A DNA stretch of 5,770 bases, from the NCBI GenBank assembly GCA_019090565.1, contig JAHRVS010000343.1, positions 1-5,770 of the forward strand, in the 5' to 3' direction. Of the stretch, positions 1 through 5,229 are shown piece after piece; the first letter of the stretch is position 1; each line of letters opens with the position of its first letter. This stretch comes from Gammaproteobacteria bacterium (GTDB taxonomy: Bacteria; Pseudomonadota; Gammaproteobacteria; Pseudomonadales; UBA3067). The notes beneath the pieces are model-generated. The model ran no database searches. It was given only the letters and a program-made list of their open reading frames with translations, and was not told the origin of the DNA. A program made the translations under genes and the position numbers.

Positions 1-230
1 CCCACCAAGAGTTCAGGGATGCCTATGAGAAATCCATGGAGCCCTTGCAGCAGTATATTGTGGATTTAAAAGACACCACCTACCTTGATAGTTCTGCATT
101 AGGGATGCTGCTGTTACTGCGCGACCATGCTGGTGGCGACACGGCGAGTATTGATATTGTAAACTGCAATAGTGATGTAAAGAAGGTGCTCACAATTTCT
201 AATTTCGAGCAGTTGTTTTCCATAAAATAA
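1..230 (+). CDS. hsbA: STAS-domain anti-sigma factor antagonist, HsbA-like (5' end outside window)
   Basis: This is the C-terminal part of a SpoIIAA/RsbV-type STAS protein. Reading in the frame of the stop at 228-230, the codons are open from position 3 to the window edge and give HQEFRDAYEKS before the first in-window ATG at 36. That ATG lies inside the STAS fold, so it is not the start. The motif YLDSSALGML is the signature loop of the family; a serine in DSS is the residue phosphorylated by the partner kinase in characterised members. The protein would be cytosolic and act by partner switching. The next gene starts 29 bp downstream and carries both a GHKL-kinase and a PP2C domain, the expected kinase and phosphatase for this serine, so the two are probably co-transcribed. 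The symbol follows the P. aeruginosa HsbA/HsbR/HptB system and rests on gene context as well as domain type. STAS membership is firm; orthology is inferred. Confidence 0.85.
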   Translation, partial: HQEFRDAYEKSMEPLQQYIVDLKDTTYLDSSALGMLLLLRDHAGGDTASIDIVNCNSDVKKVLTISNFEQLFSIK

Positions 231-259
231 GTCGTAATACTTAGCGCAAAGGTGCACCA

Positions 260-2005
260 ATGGATGATCAGGCTGAAGGCTCTGAGCGCTTAAAAATATT
301 GATCGCCGATGACAATGCCACCGATCGCATGATACTCAGGAAAATTGTTCAATCGTCTGGCCATGTGGTAGTGGAAGCTGGCAATGGCATTGAAGCAGTA
401 GAGCAGTTCGAAAAAGCCCAGCCTGACCTGGTACTGCTCGATGCGCTGATGCCTGAAATGGATGGCCTTGAAGCCGCACAGCAGATCAAAGTGCTGTCGG
501 CAGACGACCTTATTCCTATTATTTTCCTTACCTCGTTGACGGACGCGGGGTCTCTGGCTGACTGCCTGAATGCCGGTGGCGATGACTTCCTAACAAAGCC
601 TTATAATGCAACGGTTTTGAAAGCTAAAATTGCAGCCATGAGTCGCTTGCGGAAATTAAACACGACTGTATTGGCGCAACGTGACCGTATCGCTGAGTAC
701 AATCACCAGCTCATTCGAGAGCAAGAGGTGGCAAAAAGCGTTTTTGATAACATTGCTCACCCTGGTTGTGTTGACGCCTCCAATATTAAGTACATACTCT
801 CTCCTATGGCGGTGTTTAACGGCGACATATTGCTGGCCGCCCAGACACCATCAGGAAATCTGCTCGTTTTTCTTGGTGATTTCACGGGGCATGGCTTGCC
901 CGCCGCGATTGGGGCCATGCCGGTCGCGGAAACATTTTATGGCATGACCCTGAAAGGATTCGCGATGAGCGATATTCTTAAAGAAATCAATAGAAAACTC
1001 GGCCATATACTGCCTTCGGGTGTATTCTGTTGCGGGTGTATGGTGCACTTAAATTTTCGCAAGGGTGTTGTTAATGTATGGAATGGCGGTTTGCCTGATG
1101 CGGTGCTTTTACGTTCAGAGAGTGGTGAAATAGAAAAAATCCCATCTTTTAATTTGCCCTTGGGTATACTAAAGCCAGATAAATTCGATGCCGCTTCAAA
1201 AGTGTATGAGTGCGCTGAAGGTGATCGGTTTTTCATGGGTTCTGACGGAATGACCGAGGAGCAGAATGAGGCCGGAGAAATGTACGGAGAAGAGCGTTAT
1301 TTCGCTGTGTTTGAGAATAATAACGACCCTTCCGTTGTATTTGAGGAGCTTCAGCAATCCTTAAAAGCGTTTTGTCCCAGTGACGACCAGGGAGATGATC
1401 ACAGTTTGGTAGAGATTACTTTTTGTCAAGACGAGGCCGTTGACACAGGCCATCAAGAAGAAGTAAAACAAAGCGTGGTAGACTCTGGCCCCAGAGAGTG
1501 GCTATTAACCTATGAGCTGCGCTCTGACACTTTGAGGATTTTTAATCCGCTGCCTTTGCTTACGCACGTTATTCGCGAGGTGCCGGGTTTGTCTTCGCAA
1601 AGTGGTGATTTGCACACTATTTTAGCTGAACTGTACTATAACGCCCTTGATCATGGCGTATTGGGCCTTGATTCGAAGATGAAAGCGACCTCTGATGGGT
1701 TCTCAGAATATTATCGTTTGAAGGGCGAGCGCCTAGATGCCCTTGAAGGCGCCACGGTAAAAATCTCCCTTGAGCATAATCCTACCCCGGCGGGGGGTGT
1801 GCTAATGATTCGGATTGAGGACAGCGGCAAGGGGTTTGCGTACCAAGAGTTGAACAAATCATTTGCGAGCAATAACGTTTATTGTGGGCGAGGCATTCCT
1901 TTGCTGTACGAATTGTGTCGAGAGGTTAGATACGAAGGGAAGGGCAATATTGTTGAAGTGGAGTATGAATGGCCGCAGGCTACAGTCGAGCAAGATGGTT
2001 CTTAA
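260..2005 (+). CDS. hsbR: Response regulator with PP2C (SpoIIE-type) phosphatase and GHKL kinase domains, HsbR-like
   Basis: A 581-residue cytosolic switch protein with three domains. Residues about 11-128 are a CheY-like receiver with acidic pocket D17/D18, phosphoacceptor D61 (LLDALMPEMDG), T91 and K113. A probable coiled linker (about 129-160) leads to a SpoIIE/PP2C phosphatase (about 175-390) with metal ligands at D189 (FNGD), D207 (GDFTGHG), D329 (SDGMTE) and the DDHS motif at 379-382. Residues about 410-572 are an RsbW-like HATPase with N-box E457/N461/H465, G1 box D521-S-G-K-G525 and G2 box GRGIP at 543-547. All catalytic motifs look intact, so it should both phosphorylate and dephosphorylate the upstream STAS protein, with the receiver choosing the output. 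In P. aeruginosa HsbR this choice is set by phosphorylation from HptB. The ATG at 260 has AAAGGTG (248-254) five bases upstream, and the receiver starts shortly after it. Domain calls are firm; the exact biology is inferred from the family. Confidence 0.93.
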   Translation: MDDQAEGSERLKILIADDNATDRMILRKIVQSSGHVVVEAGNGIEAVEQFEKAQPDLVLLDALMPEMDGLEAAQQIKVLSADDLIPIIFLTSLTDAGSLADCLNAGGDDFLTKPYNATVLKAKIAAMSRLRKLNTTVLAQRDRIAEYNHQLIREQEVAKSVFDNIAHPGCVDASNIKYILSPMAVFNGDILLAAQTPSGNLLVFLGDFTGHGLPAAIGAMPVAETFYGMTLKGFAMSDILKEINRKLGHILPSGVFCCGCMVHLNFRKGVVNVWNGGLPDAVLLRSESGEIEKIPSFNLPLGILKPDKFDAASKVYECAEGDRFFMGSDGMTEEQNEAGEMYGEERYFAVFENNNDPSVVFEELQQSLKAFCPSDDQGDDHSLVEITFCQDEAVDTGHQEEVKQSVVDSGPREWLLTYELRSDTLRIFNPLPLLTHVIREVPGLSSQSGDLHTILAELYYNALDHGVLGLDSKMKATSDGFSEYYRLKGERLDALEGATVKISLEHNPTPAGGVLMIRIEDSGKGFAYQELNKSFASNNVYCGRGIPLLYELCREVRYEGKGNIVEVEYEWPQATVEQDGS

Positions 2006-2127
2006 CCTCCCCCCCTCGAGCTAAAAACCCTGCGTTAAAAACCAGACAGCGCAACATGATACCGCCTGTTCCGCAGTAGAAATCCCCAAACACTAAATCG
2101 TTTTTCATATTAAGCAGGTTTTACTCT

Positions 2128-2481
2128 ATGGCAAGTGAATCAGGGCATCTAGACCTCGAAGTGCTCGAAGAGCTCAAGGACGTAATGGAAGATGAGTTTG
2201 TTGAATTACTAACAACGTATCTGTCTGACGCCGAAGTAAAAGTTGCGGGCTTGAAGTCTGCACTTGCAGAGAACCATCATGAAAACTTGCGTAATTTTTC
2301 CCATAGTTTCAAGGGCAGTAGTGGTAACCTAGGTATTCAATTGCTAGCAGAGCTCTGTGCACAGGTAGAGGCGCTTGCGAAAGACGAGCGGTCCTCAGAT
2401 GCGGGCGCTTATATCGATGAAATTGACGCTGAATTTCAACTGGTTGCTGTTGAGATGCAAAAAATTATTGCTCAGCAATAG
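2128..2481 (+). CDS. hptB: Histidine phosphotransfer (Hpt) protein, HptB-like
   Basis: A 117-residue stand-alone Hpt domain, predicted to be an all-alpha four-helix bundle, with the phosphorylatable histidine at H59 in the motif HSFKGSSGNLG (59-69). K62, G63 and the small residues that follow match the Hpt family. There is no catalytic ATPase domain, so it relays phosphate from hybrid sensor kinases elsewhere in the genome to a receiver. The likely target is the receiver of the gene immediately upstream (D61), as HptB does for HsbR in P. aeruginosa. It follows the regulator gene after a 122-bp gap (2006-2127). I see no convincing terminator or promoter in that gap, only two copies of TAAAAACC 14 bp apart, so co-transcription is possible but not shown. 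AGCAGG ending at 2118 is a modest ribosome binding site for the ATG at 2128. An inverted-repeat element begins right after the TAG stop. Hpt identity is firm; the HptB name rests on context. Confidence 0.9.
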   Translation: MASESGHLDLEVLEELKDVMEDEFVELLTTYLSDAEVKVAGLKSALAENHHENLRNFSHSFKGSSGNLGIQLLAELCAQVEALAKDERSSDAGAYIDEIDAEFQLVAVEMQKIIAQQ

Positions 2482-2552
2482 GGTGCCTCTAAAATAGGGG
2501 TTTCCATGTGAGAGCAAGAAACCCCCGCGGGAAAAGAGCTTTAGAGATGGTC
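2482..2552 (-). mobile_element. Short MITE-like element, internally reduced copy of the 4748-4978 element
   Basis: About 71 bp lying directly after the hptB stop, with imperfect terminal inverted repeats: TGCCTCTAAAATAG near the left end and, read on the opposite strand, CCATCTCTAAAGCTC at the right end. Read on the minus strand, both ends match the larger element at 4748-4978. One end shares CTCTAAA..GC.CTTTTC.CG and the other shares TTTCTTGCTCTCAC followed by TATTTT.AGAG. The central part of the larger copy is missing. I see no TTAA at its borders, so the exact ends are approximate. It contains a perfect 8-bp hairpin, GGGGTTTC (2497-2504) and GAAACCCC (2518-2525). The hairpin is not followed by a T-run on the + strand, but a T-rich stretch follows on the minus strand. 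It has no coding capacity. The orientation label is relative to the larger copy. Confidence 0.6.
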
Positions 2553-2847
2553 TGTAGCATTCGAAGATTGTTGAAATCCTACGATCTGGTTTTTGCGGCA
2601 TTAACATTAGGTTTAAAATGCCCCATGCGTTGCACCGGACAGGCCCTGCGCACTGACGGCTTGTAAGCACTGCTTTAGCAAACCCTGTCGCAGTGGTTCT
2701 GGCTGACTTTTATTCTTCTTTCCCCTCCTAGAGTACTCCGCTGTTGCTTACCATTTTTTATATATCCCACCTCTTTCAGTAAATCTTAATAATTTATCCA
2801 TCACGTAGCCGCTTGAAAAATTAAGTGACGAAGGTCGAATATTAAAC
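2553..2847. other. Non-coding stretch upstream of the fliK promoter
   Basis: No gene, RNA or terminator could be supported here. The short open frames on either strand lack ribosome sites and recognisable content. A weak 6-bp inverted repeat, GGCATT/AATGCC, lies at 2597-2622 with a 14-nt loop. The last 100 bases are AT-rich, and TCAGTAAAT (2776-2784) and TAAGTGAC (about 2821-2828) each resemble half of a FleQ box. This is where an activator of the fliK sigma-54 promoter would be expected to bind. No full box was found, so activator binding is only a suggestion. Confidence 0.5.
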
Positions 2848-2863
2848 TGGCTTGTTTCTTGCT
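2848..2863 (+). promoter_or_regulatory. Sigma-54 (RpoN) promoter for fliK
   Basis: TGGCTTG-N4-TTGCT matches the -24/-12 consensus TGGCACG-N4-TTGCW except at two positions of the first block. The invariant GG (2849-2850) and GC (2861-2862) have the required spacing. The predicted transcription start is near 2874, leaving about 59 nt of leader before the fliK ATG at 2933. Sigma-54 control by FleQ-type activators is the norm for this class of flagellar gene in gammaproteobacteria with polar flagella. It also rules out the in-frame TTG at 2852 as a start codon, because that codon lies inside the promoter. Confidence 0.8.
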
Positions 2864-2932
2864 GATCTAGGACTGTTGGTGCGTGCTGATGCAGCGTACT
2901 TCGTAGGTCTCCTAATATTGGTAGGTAAAAAA

Positions 2933-4639
2933 ATGAATATTGAATACCTTGTGGTGAAGGAAACTCCACGCCTCGATAGCGGGGTTGCCGTAAATAAAGA
3001 AGCACATTCTGCGAGCTCTCAACAGCGGGATTTTAATTCCTCTTATCAGGCCGTAAGAAAAGAACAGGCTGATAGAGTGCGGTCTGCACAGAGTGATGCA
3101 ACCAGACAGCGGAAAGATAAAGCCAGTGAAGCCCAGGCAAATGCCAATAGCCGCCAACAAGAAAAGGTGGCGGAGCAGTCTGCGGCTGCAAAAGCGAGAC
3201 GATCTCCCAATTCGTCGGATAAAAAAGAGGTCAACGCGAAACAGAATGAGGCAAATAACAACGGAAAGCCATTGCCGTCTTCGGAAAAAAGCGGCAAGCC
3301 TGATGTTGCCAAGTCTGAGGTTACAAAATCATCTGGCCGTCAAAAAGAAGCCGCGCCAGAAACCGAATTGCAAACAGTGGTCGATGAAACTGAAATTCAG
3401 GCGAACCAAGACCTTGATCAAATTAGCCTGATTTCCAGCGAAGAAAGTGTAGACCTTGATGTGAGTGTGCTTTCAACAGGCGAGTTAAAGGTGGACACAG
3501 TATTGGAGAGTGACGAGGGTGTTCACGCAGGCGTGGCTGAAACCGTGAAAACGGATGAGCTATCGACTATTGGCCATAGCGAAGCACTGAAAAAAGAGGG
3601 TGGGGAGCGTGTCGCAGACGATGAGCTTGAGCTAAAAAGTGCTGAGGTCGATGGCTTGCCGGAGGAGGCAGCGCAGGTGATTGATACTGATTTGGATAAA
3701 ACAGAGCAGGCATCACTGAAAGAAGAGGAGGTGCCGCTGACTGGGGCCGGCGTAACGACGGCTTCCTCGGTGGCTGCAACCTTGGAAAAACGTGAAAACC
3801 TTAATAGCGAAAAAGAGGTCCCCGTTGAAAAAGTTGTCGTGCTGGCCTCACCAGGAGTGGGGCGAACGGAAAAGCTCACAACGGAAAAACTCACAACGGA
3901 AAAACTTACTCAGACAGAGCAAAAAAACTCGGGAACAAAAACTATCGCATCGGTATCTGCGATCACTCAGGGGGGCAGCAAAGCACCTCTTGATGCGGGA
4001 GCGGGGGAGAGCGTACCTAGAGAGGCGCTAGAAGAGCAGCTGGCCTTACTCAAAACCGAGAATGGAAAGGGTGAGATAAAGTCGAGCGCCAACGAGAACT
4101 TATCTGTCTCTGACCTGGCGTTAAAAGAAGCGAAGAGCGGCACAGGGACGAAAGCCCTGGACTTTGCAAAAACATTGGTTGCCGAAAAGCAGCCACTGAG
4201 GGAAACGATTGAGCTGCCTGTGAGTCACAAAAAATGGGGTGAATCACTGGCCGAAAAAACGGCACTACTGGTAGGGAAAAAAGGTAACTTTGCGCGCTTG
4301 AACCTCGTTCCGCATAATCTTGGCCCTTTAGAAATCCGAGTTCAGTTGCAAGGAGACACGAGCAACGTAGAGTTTGTTGCGCTCAACCCAGCAACCAAGG
4401 ATGCGATTGAACAAGCGATACCTAGACTAAAGGAAATGTTTGAGGCCGGCGGTATAGATTTGGGTGATGTCAACGTGAGCAGTCAATCGCAAAAGGAAAA
4501 AGAGTCGGAACAAATGCGTAAAACAGCCGAGCATCAATCAGTGGGCGATGCGGATGAGAGTGCGGATGAGAGTGAACAGGAGTTATCATCTGGGCCTCGG
4601 CTATCACTACTGAATGGCCGTGTGGATTTCTATGCTTAG
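2933..4639 (+). CDS. fliK: Flagellar hook-length control protein FliK
   Basis: A 568-residue protein when started at ATG 2933, which has TAGG at 2922-2925 seven bases upstream and lies downstream of the predicted transcription start. FliK is an export-gate substrate that measures hook length and switches the flagellar secretion apparatus to filament substrates. The C-terminal Flg_hook domain spans about residues 430-520, with W435 near its start and the typical core LNLVPHNLGPLEIRV (456-470). The N-terminal 430 residues are low-complexity and probably disordered: roughly the first 150 are rich in K, R, Q, S and N, and then E/D-rich sequence takes over. I see no cysteine anywhere and only one tryptophan, as often seen in secreted, unfolded substrates. 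Two short in-frame repeats are listed separately. It is longer than the enterobacterial FliK (about 375-405 residues); the extra length is in the variable ruler part. A tail of about 45 residues, acidic in part, follows the domain. It has its own sigma-54 promoter and terminator, so it is probably monocistronic. Position next to fliL supports the call. Confidence 0.92.
   Translation: MNIEYLVVKETPRLDSGVAVNKEAHSASSQQRDFNSSYQAVRKEQADRVRSAQSDATRQRKDKASEAQANANSRQQEKVAEQSAAAKARRSPNSSDKKEVNAKQNEANNNGKPLPSSEKSGKPDVAKSEVTKSSGRQKEAAPETELQTVVDETEIQANQDLDQISLISSEESVDLDVSVLSTGELKVDTVLESDEGVHAGVAETVKTDELSTIGHSEALKKEGGERVADDELELKSAEVDGLPEEAAQVIDTDLDKTEQASLKEEEVPLTGAGVTTASSVAATLEKRENLNSEKEVPVEKVVVLASPGVGRTEKLTTEKLTTEKLTQTEQKNSGTKTIASVSAITQGGSKAPLDAGAGESVPREALEEQLALLKTENGKGEIKSSANENLSVSDLALKEAKSGTGTKALDFAKTLVAEKQPLRETIELPVSHKKWGESLAEKTALLVGKKGNFARLNLVPHNLGPLEIRVQLQGDTSNVEFVALNPATKDAIEQAIPRLKEMFEAGGIDLGDVNVSSQSQKEKESEQMRKTAEHQSVGDADESADESEQELSSGPRLSLLNGRVDFYA
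3865..3909 (+). repeat. Three tandem 15-bp repeats inside fliK
   Basis: Three head-to-tail copies of AACGGAAAARCTCAC (3865-3879, 3880-3894, 3895-3909). They differ by one base in the first copy and one in the third, and encode TEKLT three times in frame. The near identity at DNA level suggests recent slippage duplication. Copy number could vary between strains without breaking the frame and would change the length of the FliK ruler region by five residues per unit. Confidence 0.9.
4550..4573 (+). repeat. Two tandem 12-bp repeats inside fliK
   Basis: GCGGATGAGAGT occurs twice head to tail (4550-4561 and 4562-4573), in frame, giving ADES twice in the acidic tail after the Flg_hook domain. The two copies are identical, consistent with a recent in-frame duplication. 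Confidence 0.85.
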
Positions 4640-4692
4640 CGCGCGGCAGGGAGTTATTTACAGGGTCGGTCAGTAAAACGGTCTATTATCCG

Positions 4693-4716
4693 GCCTCCCT
4701 ATCGCGGAGGCTTTTT
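4693..4716 (+). terminator. Intrinsic terminator after fliK
   Basis: A perfect 6-bp stem, GCCTCC (4693-4698) and GGAGGC (4706-4711), with a 7-nt loop, is followed directly by TTTTT (4712-4716). It lies 53 bp after the fliK stop. It should end the fliK transcript and separate it from the fliL operon. Confidence 0.85.
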
Positions 4717-4747
4717 GCGGCCATGATTGTTTCGAGTGCGTTATTCT

Positions 4748-4978
4748 TTAAGGGACCTCTAAAAATGCACTTTTCACGTAATAGCTGCGTCACCGGTTAA
4801 GGCTCCTGTAAAACTGGCATACAGTACATCGTGTGCATAAGCGCCGTACACGAATCCTCGTGTATAAGGCATACACGGCGGCTCTCGGCAATTGCGCCCT
4901 GCATTGCTCTACCTTCTGCGTCCATGCAGGGCTTTCTTGCTCTCACGTGAAAATTACTATTTTTAGAGATGCTCTTAA
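4748..4978 (+). mobile_element. MITE-like inverted-repeat element bounded by TTAA
   Basis: A 231-bp unit with terminal inverted repeats of about 28-30 bp. The left end (4752-4779) starts GGGACCTCTAAAAAT and ends CTTTTCACGT. The right end (4945-4974), read on the minus strand, starts GAGCATCTCTAAAAAT and ends ATTTTCACGT, matching at most positions with two single-base gaps. TTAA stands at both outer edges (4748-4751 and 4975-4978) and could be a target-site duplication. The interior holds further palindromes, TACACGA/TCGTGTA (4847-4864) and a 9-bp stem at 4896-4932. No transposase or other convincing gene lies within it; the open frames crossing it run past its edges. A shortened relative lies at 2482-2552. 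The structure is that of a non-autonomous element; the family and the mobilising transposase are unknown. Confidence 0.72.
4896..4932. repeat. Internal hairpin of the MITE-like element
   Basis: GCCCTGCAT (4896-4904) and ATGCAGGGC (4924-4932) form a perfect 9-bp inverted repeat around a 19-nt loop. It lies beside the right terminal repeat. There is no T-run after it (CTTTCTTG follows), so it is not a standard terminator. It adds to the fold-back potential of the element. Confidence 0.7.
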
Positions 4979-5012
4979 TACTTTTACCCACGCTAAACGT
5001 GCATTTCGCTGC

Positions 5013-5026
5013 GTCAATAAATTGGC
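5013..5026. promoter_or_regulatory. FleQ-like enhancer box upstream of fliL
   Basis: GTCAATAAATTGGC differs at one position from the FleQ box GTCANTAAATTGAC described in Pseudomonas. Its centre is about 190 bp upstream of the start predicted from the fliL sigma-54 promoter, a usual distance for an enhancer bound by a sigma-54 activator. A second, poorer candidate, GTCAAATCGTTGTC, lies at 5055-5068. The base match is seen directly; binding by a FleQ/FlrA-type protein is inferred. Confidence 0.6.
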
Positions 5027-5181
5027 AAGCCCTCTCTTAAGCAAAACTGACAGCGTCAAATCGTTGTCTGACCATCGCTACAGTGTTCTGGTTTATTCTG
5101 TAATCACTCGGAATACCCACAAAACCCCCGTTTTATTGAGGAAAAAGCGTAAATGAAGGGGCGTTTTAAGTGGCGCCAGAG

Positions 5182-5197
5182 TGGCACGCCGTTTGCT
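5182..5197 (+). promoter_or_regulatory. Sigma-54 (RpoN) promoter for the fliL operon
   Basis: TGGCACG-N4-TTGCT is a full match to the -24/-12 consensus, with GG at 5183-5184 and GC at 5195-5196. The predicted transcription start is near 5208, about 22 nt before the fliL ATG at 5230. Together with the terminator after fliK, it makes fliL the first gene of a separate operon continuing into fliM. It also excludes the in-frame GTG at 5170 as a start, since that lies upstream of the promoter. Confidence 0.9.
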
Positions 5198-5217
5198 GTA
5201 AGGTTTGTAAGGTAAAA

Positions 5218-5226
5218 AGAGGAGGT
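5218..5226 (+). promoter_or_regulatory. Strong Shine-Dalgarno that sets the fliL start
   Basis: AGAGGAGGT ends four bases before ATG 5230-5232. It is the strongest ribosome binding site in the window and picks this ATG over the upstream in-frame GTG at 5170. Confidence 0.88.
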
Positions 5227-5229
5227 AAA

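Noticed and set aside
36..230. ATG 36 as the start of the STAS gene
   Set aside because: The frame stays open to the window edge with STAS-like sequence before it, so the true start lies upstream of the window.
2022..2043. Direct repeat TAAAAACC in the hsbR-hptB gap
   Set aside because: Two 8-bp AT-rich copies 14 bp apart with no further context; too weak to call an operator, and not a full copy of the MITE end.
2497..2525. GGGGTTTC/GAAACCCC hairpin as an hptB terminator
   Set aside because: No T-run follows on the + strand, and the hairpin lies within the MITE-like element. At most it could act weakly on the opposite strand, where no gene is seen.
2597..2622. GGCATT/AATGCC inverted repeat upstream of fliK
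   Set aside because: A 6-bp stem with a 14-nt AT-rich loop and no T-run is not distinguishable from chance.
2852..2932. TTG-initiated N-terminal extension of FliK (27 residues, hydrophobic in part)
   Set aside because: The TTG lies inside the sigma-54 promoter and upstream of the predicted transcript start. It has no ribosome site, and ATG 2933 does.
3523..3894. Serine-rich open frame on the minus strand inside fliK
   Set aside because: It is the antisense reading of the Glu/Lys/Asp-rich part of fliK; the serine richness follows from those codons.
4833..5156. 107-residue open frame in the fliK-fliL gap
   Set aside because: It starts inside the inverted-repeat element, runs through its right end and the FleQ-like box, has no clear ribosome site, and its composition resembles no known protein.
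5171..5186. Second overlapping sigma-54-like site, TGGCGCC-N4-TGGCA
   Set aside because: The GG-GC spacing is right, but the -12 block departs from TTGCW and the site overlaps the perfect promoter 11 bp downstream. It is probably a chance match.
5170..5229. GTG-initiated 20-residue extension of FliL
   Set aside because: It lies upstream of and across the consensus sigma-54 promoter, while a strong Shine-Dalgarno precedes ATG 5230.
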